A DNA stretch of 41,106 nucleotides from DASXSB01 sp036506275 (GTDB lineage: Bacteria > Methylomirabilota > Methylomirabilia > Rokubacteriales > CSP1-6): NCBI GenBank assembly GCA_036506275.1, contig DASXSB010000009.1, positions 1-41,106 of the forward strand, given 5' to 3'. Shown here in pieces: positions 24,614 through 33,120 of the stretch. The notes below the pieces were generated by a model. That model saw only the letters and a list, made by a program, of their open reading frames with translations. It was not told where the DNA came from and did no database searches. How positions within the stretch are numbered: position 1 is the first letter of the stretch; every line of letters begins with the position of its first letter. The position numbers and the translations under genes were made by a program.

Positions 24614-25540
24614 ATGGAGCCGACGCCTCTCCTCGTGATCGCGGGCCCCACCGGCGTGGGCAAGACGGCGGCCGCCGTTGCCCTCGCTCGGCGACTGCCG
24701 ATGGAAGTCATCGGCGCCGACTCGCGTCAGGTGTACCGCGGCCTCGACGCTGCCACCGGCAAGCCCACAGCGGCGGAGCGGCGCGCCGTCGCCCATCACC
24801 TGCTCGATGTCGTCGATCCCGACGATCGTTACACCGCCGCCCGTTTCCGGACCGACGCGCTCGCCGCCATCGCCGCTGTCCGGCAGCGCGGGCGGCTTCC
24901 GGTCATCGTGGGCGGAACCGGTTTGTACATCCGCGCATTGCTCCGCGGCCTCGATCCCGCTCCTCCCGCCGATCCCGCCTTTCGCCGTGAGTTGGCGGGC
25001 GTGGCGGCGGCGGAGGGCCGCGCCGCCCTCCACGCGCGGCTCCATCGAGAGTCGCCCGAGATGGCGCGTCGCCTGCATCCGAATGACGCCGTCCGGGTCG
25101 TGCGCGCGCTGGAGCGGCTGCGTGCCGGCGGCGCGCCAACGCAGCACCGCTGGGGCGATGCCGCGACCGGATTCGACGTCGTGTACGTCGGGCTCACGCG
25201 GCCACGAGCGGCGCTCTTCGAGCGGCTGCGCACGCGGGCGGCGGCGATGGTGGCGGCCGGCCTCCTCGACGAGGTGCGAGGGCTCCTCGCGCGCGGGTAC
25301 AGCAGCGCGTTGCCCGCGTTGCAGGGGATCGGCTACCGCGAGTTTGCGCGGGTGGCGCAGGGTACGCTCGGCGCCGAGGAGGCGCTCTCGCTCATGCAAC
25401 GGGACACCGTGCGCTACGCCAAGCGGCAGGCGACGTGGTTCGCGCGGGAGCCGCAGATCGAGTGGCTGGACGCGATCGACGAGGAGACGGTGGCCGCCGC
25501 CATCGAGAAGAAGGTGACGATGCGAGGCTTGTGCGAGTGA
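24614..25540 (+). CDS. miaA: tRNA dimethylallyltransferase
   Basis: 308 residues from ATG 24614. MiaA transfers dimethylallyl to N6 of A37 in tRNAs reading UNN codons. The P-loop is VIAGPTGVGKTAAAVALA; GADSRQVYRGLDAATGKPT, HHLLDVVDP, VIVGGTGLYIRALL and the QGIGYREF region near the end are hallmark segments. It overlaps hflX by 4 nt (GTGA). In many bacteria hfq lies between miaA and hflX; there is no room for it here. Confidence 0.95.
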   Translation: MEPTPLLVIAGPTGVGKTAAAVALARRLPMEVIGADSRQVYRGLDAATGKPTAAERRAVAHHLLDVVDPDDRYTAARFRTDALAAIAAVRQRGRLPVIVGGTGLYIRALLRGLDPAPPADPAFRRELAGVAAAEGRAALHARLHRESPEMARRLHPNDAVRVVRALERLRAGGAPTQHRWGDAATGFDVVYVGLTRPRAALFERLRTRAAAMVAAGLLDEVRGLLARGYSSALPALQGIGYREFARVAQGTLGAEEALSLMQRDTVRYAKRQATWFAREPQIEWLDAIDEETVAAAIEKKVTMRGLCE

Positions 25541-26817
25541 AGCGACGCGTCCCCCAAGGAACCACGAACGGCGCTCCCCGCGAGCGCGCCATCGTGGCCG
25601 CTCTCAAGCTCCCCTCCCAGCGCCGCGCCGAGGTCGAGGAGTCGCTCGCGGAGCTGGCGGGGCTGGCGCGCGCGGCGGGCGCGATCGTCGTGGAGCAGGT
25701 GATCCAGGAGCGGGCGTCCCCCACGCCCGCCGTGTATTTCGGGCGCGGCAAGATCGAGGAGATCGCGGCCTCCGCGCGCGCGCACGACGCCAACCTGTTC
25801 GTCTCCGACGACGCGCTGTCGCCCATCCAGGAGCGCAACATCTCGGAGACGCTCGGCATCAAGGTCATCGACCGCACCGCTCTCATTCTCGACATCTTTG
25901 CCCAGCGCGCGCGCACGAGCGAGGGCAAGCTCCAGGTGGAGCTGGCCCAGCTCACGTACTTGCTGCCGCGCCTGGTGGGACAGTGGAAGCACCTGGAACG
26001 GCTGGGCGGCGGCATCGGGACCCGTGGTCCCGGTGAGACGCAGCTCGAGTCCGACCGTCGGGTCATCCGGCGGCGCGTGATGCAAATCCGTCGCGAGCTG
26101 GAACGGGTGCAGGTCCATCGCCGGCTCCAGCGCGCGGGGCGGCGGCGCGCGGGCGTGCCGGTGGTCGCGCTCGTCGGCTACACGAACGCCGGCAAGACCA
26201 CGTTGCTGAACCGGCTCACGGGGGCGGGGCTGAGCGCGGCCGACCAGCTCTTCGTCACGCTCGATCCCGCCGCGCGCGCCGTCAACGGTGGCACCCAGCC
26301 TCCGTTCATCCTCATGGACACGGTCGGGTTCATCCGGAAGTTGCCCCACGAGCTGGTGGCGGCGTTCCGGGCGACGCTCGAAGAGCTGCCGGAAGCGGAC
26401 CTGCTCCTTCACGTGGTGGACGCGAGCCATCCCGCTCTCGACGAGCACGTGGCGGCCGTGGACGAGGTGTTGCGCGAGCTGGAGGTGGCCGATCGCCCGA
26501 CGATCATGGTCCTGAACAAGATCGACCGTCTCGACGCCGGTCGGCGCCTGGAGGCGCTCGCGGCCGGACGCGGCGGCGTGCCCGTGTCGGCGGTGACCGG
26601 GGAGGGAATCGACGAGCTGCTCAGGGCCATCGACGCCACCCTGCGCCCGAGCGGAGCGCCGGTCCGCCTGCGCATCCCGCACGCCGCCGGGACCGCCCTC
26701 GGGCTCGTGTACGAGAGCGGCCGCGTGCTCGCGCGCGCCGACGACGCCGATTCCGTCGTGCTCGACGTCGAGCTGCCGCCGCGGCTCGTGGGCCGACTCG
26801 CGCCCTACGTGGTCTGA
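25537..26817 (+). CDS. hflX: Ribosome-associated GTPase HflX
   Basis: 426 residues from GTG 25537 (GTG 25531 adds two residues). The N-terminal HflX domain contains TPAVYFGRGKIEEIA and VIDRTALILDIFAQRARTSE, then the hallmark GGGIGTRGPGETQLESDRR. The G domain has G1 VGYTNAGKTTLLNRL, G3 MDTVGFI, G4 NKID, with a short C-terminal domain. HflX splits stalled 70S ribosomes. It follows miaA in one operon. A TACACT box directly after its stop may start the pgsA transcript. Confidence 0.94.
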   Translation: MKRRVPQGTTNGAPRERAIVAALKLPSQRRAEVEESLAELAGLARAAGAIVVEQVIQERASPTPAVYFGRGKIEEIAASARAHDANLFVSDDALSPIQERNISETLGIKVIDRTALILDIFAQRARTSEGKLQVELAQLTYLLPRLVGQWKHLERLGGGIGTRGPGETQLESDRRVIRRRVMQIRRELERVQVHRRLQRAGRRRAGVPVVALVGYTNAGKTTLLNRLTGAGLSAADQLFVTLDPAARAVNGGTQPPFILMDTVGFIRKLPHELVAAFRATLEELPEADLLLHVVDASHPALDEHVAAVDEVLRELEVADRPTIMVLNKIDRLDAGRRLEALAAGRGGVPVSAVTGEGIDELLRAIDATLRPSGAPVRLRIPHAAGTALGLVYESGRVLARADDADSVVLDVELPPRLVGRLAPYVV

Positions 26818-26823
26818 TACACT
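26818..26823 (+). promoter_or_regulatory. -10-like box before pgsA
   Basis: TACACT lies 10 nt before the pgsA ATG; the same hexamer occurs as the candidate -10 of gmhB. There is no good -35. A start about 7 nt downstream would give an almost leaderless transcript. Confidence 0.25.
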
Positions 26824-26833
26824 CACTCGTCTC

Positions 26834-27403
26834 ATGGGGTTGGCGAACTGCCTGACCGTTCTCCGCATCCTGCTCATTCCGGTCTTCGTGTCGCTGCTCG
26901 TCTACCGTCGTCCCGCCCTCGCGCTGGCCGTGTTCGCGCTGGCGGCGCTGACGGACCTGCTCGACGGCTACGTCGCGCGCAGCCGCGGCAGTCAGAGCCG
27001 GCTCGGCGCCTTCCTCGATCCGATGGCGGACAAGCTCCTGCTCACCGCCTCCTTCGTGACCCTCACGTATCTGAAGACGCTTCCGTTCTGGATCACGGCC
27101 GTCGTCCTCACGCGCGACGTGATCCTCGTGATGGGTGCGCTGCTGATCCACATGGTGGGCGGTCGTATCCATCCGCGGCCGACGTGGGCGGGCAAGGCGG
27201 CCACGTTCTTCCAGATCGTCACCGTCCTCGCCGGGCTGCTCGAGCGCTACTTCCAGGTGCGCCTCGGCACCACCGGCTTCATCTGGATCGCGGCCGCCTT
27301 CACGGTGGTGTCGGGTCTCCAGTACCTGGTGCAGGGCATGCGCTTCCTCAACGCCACCGCCGCCGAGCGCGAAGATGCCGACGAGCACGTGTTCCTCCGC
27401 TGA
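26834..27403 (+). CDS. pgsA: CDP-alcohol phosphatidyltransferase (PgsA-like)
   Basis: 189 residues from ATG 26834. Integral membrane enzyme with the CDP-alcohol phosphotransferase motif DG-x2-AR-x8-G-x3-D-x3-D complete in DGYVARSRGSQSRL plus GAFLDPMADK. The N-terminus (LANCLTVLRILLIPVFVSLL) is typical of PgsA, which makes phosphatidylglycerol phosphate from CDP-diacylglycerol and glycerol 3-phosphate. About four further hydrophobic segments follow. The last 29 nt overlap the next gene. A related alcohol substrate cannot be excluded. Confidence 0.88.
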   Translation: MGLANCLTVLRILLIPVFVSLLVYRRPALALAVFALAALTDLLDGYVARSRGSQSRLGAFLDPMADKLLLTASFVTLTYLKTLPFWITAVVLTRDVILVMGALLIHMVGGRIHPRPTWAGKAATFFQIVTVLAGLLERYFQVRLGTTGFIWIAAAFTVVSGLQYLVQGMRFLNATAAEREDADEHVFLR

Positions 27404-28709
27404 GGGCGTCGGCGCCGAGGGCGTGGTCGTCGCCGGCGTGAGGCCACGGACGCCGGCGGCGGCGGCGCGGCTCCGCGCGGGCGACCGCATCCTCGCCATC
27501 AACGGGCATGCGCTGCGCGACGCCATCGACTTTCACTTCCACGCGGGCGACGAGCGCCTTGCCCTCACCGTGGAGCGCGCGGGGACCGTGCGCGCGCTGG
27601 CGCTCCGCCGCGGGGACGCCGGGCTCGGGCTCGAGCTCGAGGCGCCGCGGCCGTCGGAGATCGCCACCTGCGCCAACAAGTGCGTCTTCTGCTTCATCCA
27701 TCAGCTCCCGAAGGGCATGCGGCGCAGCCTCTACGTGAAGGACGACGATTTCCGGCTCTCGTTCCTGCACGGCAACTACATCACGCTGAGCGACCTCGAG
27801 GAGGCGGCGCTCGCGCGCATCGAGGAGCAGCGTCTGTCGCCGCTCTACGTCTCCGTCCACGCCACCGACCCCGTCCTGCGCCATGCGCTCCTCGGCCGTC
27901 CTCGCCACGGAGCGGAGATCCTTCCACGCCTGGAGCGGCTCGCGAAGGCGGGCATCCGGATGCACGCGCAGATCGTCCTGTGCCCGGGCTTGAACGACGG
28001 CGACCACCTCGCGCGCACCGTGCACGAGCTGGCGCCTCTCCATCCGCACGTGGCCACCACCGCCATCGTGCCCGTCGGCCTCACCGCGCACCGGGCCCGC
28101 TTGCCCGCGCTGCGCGCCCTCGGCGACGGAGAGGCGCGCGCGCTCGTCGCCACCGTGAGCGCGTGGCAAGAGCGCTTTGCGTCCGCGCTCGGCAGCCGCT
28201 TCGTGTTTCTCGGCGACGAGGTGTACCTCCAGGCGGGCGCCCCGTTGCCGCCCGCGGACGCTTACGAGGGCTTCCTCATCGCCGAGGACGGCATCGGCCT
28301 CGTGCGCCGTTTCGAGGACGCGTTCGCGCGGGCGGCGGCGCGCCTGCGGACACGCGCGCGCGGGCGGCGGGCGTCGGTGGTGAGCGGCGAGCTGTATGCG
28401 CCGCGGCTCGCTGCGCTCCTTGCCGGCGCCGGCGTCGATGGCGCCCGCGTCGTCGCCGTCCGCAACGAGTTCTTCGGCGGCACCATCGGCGTGGCGGGTC
28501 TTCTCACCGGGCGCGACATCCAGCGCGCGATCGCGGCCCTCGACGATCCCGGGGAGGTCGTGCTCGTGCCCGCCGTTGCTCTCCGCGACGGTGACGGCGT
28601 GTTCCTCGACGACCTCACGCCGCGCGATCTCGCCCGCGAGCTCGGGATGCCGGTGCGCCCGGTGGATTCCGACGCGGCAACCCTCCTGAGGACTCTGCGC
28701 GCCGCCTGA
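27375..28709 (+). CDS. PDZ / radical SAM / DUF512 protein
   Basis: 444 residues from ATG 27375, overlapping pgsA by 29 nt; GTG 27423 is a possible later start. A PDZ-like N-terminal domain (VVVAGVRPRTPAAAARLRAG, DRILAINGHALRD) is followed by a radical-SAM-like cluster motif C-x3-C-x2-C in ATCANKCVFCFIHQLPKGMR, then YVKDDDFRLSFLHGNYITL. The C-terminal DUF512 part has GDEVYLQAG and VRNEFFGGTIGVAGLL. Such proteins commonly sit beside der. Function is unknown; the Cys motif implies an Fe-S cluster. Confidence 0.9.
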   Translation: MPTSTCSSAEGVGAEGVVVAGVRPRTPAAAARLRAGDRILAINGHALRDAIDFHFHAGDERLALTVERAGTVRALALRRGDAGLGLELEAPRPSEIATCANKCVFCFIHQLPKGMRRSLYVKDDDFRLSFLHGNYITLSDLEEAALARIEEQRLSPLYVSVHATDPVLRHALLGRPRHGAEILPRLERLAKAGIRMHAQIVLCPGLNDGDHLARTVHELAPLHPHVATTAIVPVGLTAHRARLPALRALGDGEARALVATVSAWQERFASALGSRFVFLGDEVYLQAGAPLPPADAYEGFLIAEDGIGLVRRFEDAFARAAARLRTRARGRRASVVSGELYAPRLAALLAGAGVDGARVVAVRNEFFGGTIGVAGLLTGRDIQRAIAALDDPGEVVLVPAVALRDGDGVFLDDLTPRDLARELGMPVRPVDSDAATLLRTLRAA

Positions 28710-28722
28710 GGACCGCCACATC

Positions 28723-30069
28723 GTGCTGCATCCAGTCATCGCCATCGTGGGACGCCCGAACGTGGGCAAGTCCACGCTCTTCAACCGGCTCGTGGGACGC
28801 CGCCAGGCCCTCGTGCACGACGTGCCCGGCGTCACCCGCGATCGCCTCTACGGTCGCCTGACGTTCGAGCGCTGGCAGGCGACCGTCATCGACACCGGCG
28901 GCTTCGATCCCCGCGCCGAGGAGCCGCTGATCGAGGGCGTGCGGCGCCAGGTGCTGGCGGCGGTGGAGGAGGCCGACCTCGTCCTCTTCGTGGTGGACGC
29001 GCGCGCCGGCGTGACGGGCCTCGACGAAGACATCGCCGATACCCTCCGGCGTGCGCAGCGCCCTGTGGTAATTATCGCGAACAAGGTGGACGGTCCCGGC
29101 CACGAGAGCGCGGTCGCCGAGCTGTACCGGCTCGGTTTCGGAACACCGCTCGCGGTGTCGGCCGAGCACGGCCGCGGCGTGGCGGAGATGCTCGAAGAGC
29201 TACGCGAGCGCGTGCCCCGACCGGCGGAGCGCGTACCGACGGTGGGAGCCGGCGTCCACGTGGCCGTGATCGGACGCCCCAACGTCGGGAAGTCGTCGCT
29301 CGTCAACGCCATGGTGGGCACCGAGCGCGTGCTCGTGCACGACGTGCCCGGCACCACGCGCGATGCCGTCGACACGCCCTTCGTCTATCGCGATCGTCCC
29401 TACGTCCTCGTGGACACGGCGGGAGTGCGGCGCAAGGGGCGCGTCACGGAGGCGCTGGAGAAGCTGTCGGTGGTGATGGCGTTGAAGAGCCTCGAGCGCT
29501 GTCAGGTGGCGCTCGTCCTGCTCGACGCCTCGGAGGGCATCACCGCCCAGGACGTCCACATCGCCGGCTACGCTCACGAGGCGGGGCGGGCGACCGTGAT
29601 CGTCGTGAACAAGTGGGACCTGGTGCCGCCGGGGACGGTCCGAAAAGCAGAGGTGGTGGAACAGATCCACGATCGGTTACCTTTTCTCGACTATGCTCCC
29701 GTCTGCTTCACGTCCGCCGTGCGCGGAGAAGGACTGCCGGAGCTGTTCGACACGATCGACGCCGCGGCGGCGTCCGCGCAGCGGCGAGTCAGCGCGTCGG
29801 AGGTGACGGCGGTGCTCCGCGATGCGGTGGAGCGGCGCCCGGTCTCGGTCGGGAACGTGCCGCTCATGGTCCAGTCGGCGTCGCAGGTGAGCGTGAACCC
29901 GCCCACCTTCGCGCTGCGGGTGAACCGTCCCCAGGGCATCCACTTCTCCTACGAGCGCTATCTGATGAAGTCGCTCCGTCATGCCTTCGGCTTCACCGGT
30001 ACCCCCATCCGGCTGTCGCTGCGCAAGGGCAGCGCGGCGCGCTCGCGCCCGCGGGGCGTGCGGCGATGA
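28723..30069 (+). CDS. der: Ribosome assembly GTPase Der (EngA)
   Basis: 448 residues from GTG 28723. Two tandem G domains each carry GRPNVGKS (IAIVGRPNVGKSTLFNRLVG near residue 6; VAVIGRPNVGKSSLVNAMVG near 180), with DTGGFDP and DTAGVRRKG as G3 and NKVDG and NKWDL as G4. A C-terminal KH-like domain ends in RHAFGFTGTPIRLSLRKG. Der matures the 50S subunit. It sits 13 nt after the DUF512 gene, a frequent pairing, and overlaps the next gene by 4 nt (ATGA). Confidence 0.96.
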   Translation: MLHPVIAIVGRPNVGKSTLFNRLVGRRQALVHDVPGVTRDRLYGRLTFERWQATVIDTGGFDPRAEEPLIEGVRRQVLAAVEEADLVLFVVDARAGVTGLDEDIADTLRRAQRPVVIIANKVDGPGHESAVAELYRLGFGTPLAVSAEHGRGVAEMLEELRERVPRPAERVPTVGAGVHVAVIGRPNVGKSSLVNAMVGTERVLVHDVPGTTRDAVDTPFVYRDRPYVLVDTAGVRRKGRVTEALEKLSVVMALKSLERCQVALVLLDASEGITAQDVHIAGYAHEAGRATVIVVNKWDLVPPGTVRKAEVVEQIHDRLPFLDYAPVCFTSAVRGEGLPELFDTIDAAAASAQRRVSASEVTAVLRDAVERRPVSVGNVPLMVQSASQVSVNPPTFALRVNRPQGIHFSYERYLMKSLRHAFGFTGTPIRLSLRKGSAARSRPRGVRR

Positions 30070-30926
30070 GACGTCCCCACGCGCGCCTCGCCACCGCGCT
30101 CCTGCTCGCGCTCGGCGTGGCGGCGGCGGTGGCGCTGTTCAGCGACACCCGCCAGCGCGCGCTTTCGCTCTCGGCGCCGAGCCCGCGGGGCGCCGACGCC
30201 GCCTGGCGCACGGCGACGCGGCTCGCGTCGCCACCACGCGCGTCGATGTTCGAGACCACGGTGCCGGCGCCCGGCCCCGACGGCGTCGTTCGCCTGGCGC
30301 CGACGGATCGTCCGCCCGCGCAGTTCCCGGCCACGGGCGTGCCGCCGGGGTGGCTGCTCAAGGAGTTCGCCGGACAGGCCACCATCGAGACCGTGCGCGA
30401 CGGCCGCCTCGCCGTGCGCCTGGCCACCGAGCGTTCTTCCTTCGCGCTCTACCGCGACGTCATCGTCGATCCCGACGAGCTGCCGCTGCTCTCGTGGTGG
30501 TGGAAGGCGACGCGCTTGCCCGCGGGCGGCGACGTGCGCCACCGCGCCAGCGACGATCAGGCCGTTCAGCTCTACGTGATCTTCCCGCGCTGGCCGGCGC
30601 CGCTCAGCAGCAGCGACGTCATCGGCTACGTGTGGGACACGACGGCGCCGGCGGGGACACGTCTCATCAGCACGCGCGCCGGCAACGTCCGCGTCATCGT
30701 GCTGGAGTCCGGACGCGGCGGCCTCGGCACCTGGCAGCGCCAAACGCGGAATCTCGTCGACGATTACGTGGCGCTCTTCGGCCGGCGACCGCCGCGGGTG
30801 GGGAAGATCGCGTTCATGATCGACAGCGACGACACCGGCACCGAGGCGGAGGCGCTCATCGGCGAGGTGACCTTCCGCCCCGCCCTTCCGGAAGGCAAGG
30901 AAATCCCAACGTCTATGCTAAGATGA
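30066..30926 (+). CDS. DUF3047 protein, exported or membrane-anchored
   Basis: 286 residues from ATG 30066. An N-terminal hydrophobic segment (LATALLLALGVAAAVALF, about 8-25) suggests a signal peptide or anchor. The remainder resembles DUF3047: LLSWWWKATRLPAGGDVRH, DDQAVQLYVIFPRWP, VIGYVWDTTAPAGTRLIS, and late DDTGTEAEALIGEVTF. Function is not known; the fold is probably a beta-rich extracytoplasmic domain. The annotated start is well behind a longer frame that only shadows der. Confidence 0.8.
   Translation: MRRPHARLATALLLALGVAAAVALFSDTRQRALSLSAPSPRGADAAWRTATRLASPPRASMFETTVPAPGPDGVVRLAPTDRPPAQFPATGVPPGWLLKEFAGQATIETVRDGRLAVRLATERSSFALYRDVIVDPDELPLLSWWWKATRLPAGGDVRHRASDDQAVQLYVIFPRWPAPLSSSDVIGYVWDTTAPAGTRLISTRAGNVRVIVLESGRGGLGTWQRQTRNLVDDYVALFGRRPPRVGKIAFMIDSDDTGTEAEALIGEVTFRPALPEGKEIPTSMLR
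30916..30924 (+). promoter_or_regulatory. Extended -10 promoter candidate for the SPOR gene
   Basis: TGC followed by TAAGAT (30919-30924) forms an extended -10 at the end of the DUF3047 gene; no clear -35 is seen. A start near 30931 would leave a leader of about 57 nt with GGAGG at 30975-30979, 8 nt before ATG 30988. Confidence 0.35.
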
Positions 30927-30987
30927 CGCGCGTGGCAGCGGACGAACGCACCGGAACCCGCCGTTTGACGAAGCGGAGGTTCACTGG

Positions 30988-32265
30988 ATGACCTTTGGGC
31001 GCGATCGCCACGACTCCCTCGACGAGCACGACGACGACACCTTCGAAGACGAGCCCTCCCGCAGCATTTTCTCCGCCACCTGGTTCCGCGCGCTTCTCGT
31101 CTTCATCGCGCTCGCGGTGATTGCAGTGGTCGCCATGCCGTATGCGCTGGAGTGGGCGAATCCTCCCACGAAGACGCGCGGGCTCGCCAAGGGCGCGCGT
31201 CCGCCCGCCAGCGAGGCGCCTCCGTCGTCGCCGGCGCCGGTGACGGGCCCCGTCCCCGTCGTGATCACGCCGAAACCGGAGAACGCGCCTCCACCGAGCA
31301 CCAGCTCGACCGAGCCGCGAGTGGTGTCGTCGATTCCCGGTCCCAGCGAGCCGTCGCGGTCCACGCCGCCGGCACAGAGCGCGCCCGCGCCCGTGGACAC
31401 CGCGCGTGTGCCGAATGCAGCAACACCGGGAACGGCGGCAACGCCGCCCGGGGCAACGACACCGCCGGGCGCGGTGGGCGCCAACGAGACGCCGAAAGCG
31501 CCGGAGCCGGCGGGGACCACGGAGAATCTGAAGCCGACGCCGCCCGCGCGTCCCACCGACGCGACGCGAATCGCGCAGCGACCGCGAGCGAGCGATCTCC
31601 CCAAGGCCGAGACGCCGGCGCCGTCGGACAGCGCGACCGCGCCCGGCGGCCGCGAGGCCACGGACGTGAAGTCGGAGCCGCCGCGGGTGGCGGCGGTGCC
31701 GCGCGCGACGGAGACGGCGAAGAAGAGCGAGGCAGGGCCATTCTGGATCCAGGTCGGCGCCTTCCGCGACGCCGACACCGCCCGCCGTGTCGCCGAGAAG
31801 CTGCGCGAGCAGCAATTCCCTGTGGCCGAGCCGGAAAAGCTGACGACGGTGCCGGCGTCACCGCCGGCGAAATCGGAGACGGCGAAATCGGAAACGCCGT
31901 CGGCGCCGGGCCCGGATCGTTACGACGTGTTCGTGTCCGGCACCGCTGCCGGTGATCTCAATACCCGTCTCGAATCACGGGGAGTGACGGCGGAGGCCGT
32001 GGCGGGGGGCGCCGTGCTGAAGCCCAGCATGCCTCTCGCCGACGCGGTGGCGCTCGCGAAAGAGCTCTCGGGCGACGGCTTGCGCGTCCAGGTCCGCCGC
32101 GCCAGCGGCTCGCCGCGCGCGGCGGCGTCGCCGCCGGCCACGGAGGCGTCGACGCTGTATCGCGTGCGCGTGGGAAGCTACGCGGACCGCACGACCGCGC
32201 TCGCCGCCCTCCACGATCTGGAGGCGAAGGGATACAAGCCGTTCCTCGCGCGGGGAGCCCAGTGA
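30988..32265 (+). CDS. SPOR-domain membrane protein
   Basis: 425 residues from ATG 30988 with GGAGG upstream. A short acidic cytoplasmic N-terminus (about 1-30) precedes one transmembrane helix (about 33-54, FRALLVFIALAVIAVVAMPY), then a long Pro/Ala/Thr/Ser linker (about 58-245) and C-terminal SPOR-like repeats: GPFWIQVGAFRDADTARRVA near 251 and TLYRVRVGSYADRTTALAAL near 388. SPOR domains bind denuded septal peptidoglycan, so a division-site role is likely. Which division protein it matches cannot be said. Confidence 0.85.
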   Translation: MTFGRDRHDSLDEHDDDTFEDEPSRSIFSATWFRALLVFIALAVIAVVAMPYALEWANPPTKTRGLAKGARPPASEAPPSSPAPVTGPVPVVITPKPENAPPPSTSSTEPRVVSSIPGPSEPSRSTPPAQSAPAPVDTARVPNAATPGTAATPPGATTPPGAVGANETPKAPEPAGTTENLKPTPPARPTDATRIAQRPRASDLPKAETPAPSDSATAPGGREATDVKSEPPRVAAVPRATETAKKSEAGPFWIQVGAFRDADTARRVAEKLREQQFPVAEPEKLTTVPASPPAKSETAKSETPSAPGPDRYDVFVSGTAAGDLNTRLESRGVTAEAVAGGAVLKPSMPLADAVALAKELSGDGLRVQVRRASGSPRAAASPPATEASTLYRVRVGSYADRTTALAALHDLEAKGYKPFLARGAQ

Positions 32266-32302
32266 GCGCGACGACGGCTGTGCGAGGAGGTGAATCCTCA
32301 CC

Positions 32303-32584
32303 GTGACCAAGAACGACCTCGTCAACGCCGTGGCGGCGCACGGCCTGTCCAAGCGACAGTCGTCGTCCGTTGTGGAATCGGTCTTCGACATCATCTTCCG
32401 CTGCTTCGAGAAGGGAGAAGACGTCAAGATCGTCGGCTTCGGCCACTTCCGCATTCGGAGAAAGGCCTCGCGCCGCGGCCGTAATCCCCAGACGGGCGAT
32501 AGCATCGAGATCACCGCCCGCAAGGTGCTCACGTTCAAGCCGAGCAAGGGACTCAAGCAACGGATCAACACCGCAACGCACTAG
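32303..32584 (+). CDS. ihfA: HU/IHF-family DNA-binding protein, IHF-alpha-like
   Basis: 93 residues from GTG 32303, preceded by a strong GAGGAGGTGAA. DNABII protein with MTKNDLVNAVAAHGLSKRQS, then GFGHFRIRRKASRRGRNPQT and IEITARKVLTFKPSKGLK. The TARKVLTFKPS segment is characteristic of the alpha subunit, and the following merR gene repeats the ihfA-merR pairing seen elsewhere; the usual pheST genes are absent upstream. It probably dimerises with the beta-like protein at 19583. Confidence 0.9.
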   Translation: MTKNDLVNAVAAHGLSKRQSSSVVESVFDIIFRCFEKGEDVKIVGFGHFRIRRKASRRGRNPQTGDSIEITARKVLTFKPSKGLKQRINTATH

Positions 32585-32589
32585 GTACC

Positions 32590-32946
32590 GTGAGCGCCGA
32601 AGGGGCGGAGAAGCTCTACTACCGCATCGGCGAGGTGGAATCGCTCACCGAAGTGCCCGCGTACGTGCTCCGGTACTGGGAGTCGGAGTTCAAGCTCCTC
32701 CGCCCCAAGAAGAACCCGGCCGGGCAGCGGCTCTACCGCCAGCGGGACCTCGAGCTGGTTCGCCGCATCAAGAACCTGCTCTATGAAGAGCGGCTCACGC
32801 TCGAGGGCGCCAAGAAGCGCTTGCTGGCGGAGTCGCGACGAAGCACGGAGCAGCTCGAGCTGGGCGTGCGCGAGGTCGCGTACGCGGACACGCTGCGACG
32901 CATTCGTGAGCGTCTGACCACGCTGCGCGGCCGGCTCGCGCCTTGA
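32590..32946 (+). CDS. Small MerR-family transcriptional regulator
   Basis: 118 residues from GTG 32590, 5 nt after ihfA. The winged-helix MerR DNA-binding domain is KLYYRIGEVESLTEVPAYVL, RYWESEFKLLRPKKN and QRLYRQRDLELVRRIKNLL, followed by a short helical dimerisation tail. There is no effector-binding domain and no Cys, so it is not a classic metal sensor. This compact form is regularly coded behind ihfA; target genes are unknown. Confidence 0.9.
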   Translation: MSAEGAEKLYYRIGEVESLTEVPAYVLRYWESEFKLLRPKKNPAGQRLYRQRDLELVRRIKNLLYEERLTLEGAKKRLLAESRRSTEQLELGVREVAYADTLRRIRERLTTLRGRLAP

Positions 32947-32971
32947 TGCCGCTCGCTGATTCTGCGACAAT
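32943..32971 (+). promoter_or_regulatory. Putative promoter of tRNA-Pro(GGG)
   Basis: TTGATG (32943-32948), 17 nt, then GACAAT (32966-32971), with the tRNA 5' end 15 nt further. The -35 overlaps the merR stop codon. Confidence 0.45.
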
Positions 32972-32985
32972 TCCCGTCTGACGGT

Positions 32986-33062
<77 letters not shown>

Positions 33063-33074
33063 TTGAATTCGCTG

Positions 33075-33106
33075 AGGGGTCGTGGCGCCTGCCACGACCC
33101 CTTTCT
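33075..33106 (+). terminator. Rho-independent terminator, possibly bidirectional
   Basis: GGGGTCGTGGC (33076-33086), a 4-nt loop and GCCACGACCCC (33091-33101) form a perfect 11-bp stem followed by TTT. It lies between the tRNA and the end of the convergent antiporter gene, so it could serve both; the upstream side on the minus strand lacks a long U-tract. Confidence 0.85.
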
Positions 33107-33120
33107 CGTCGTTGTTTGGC

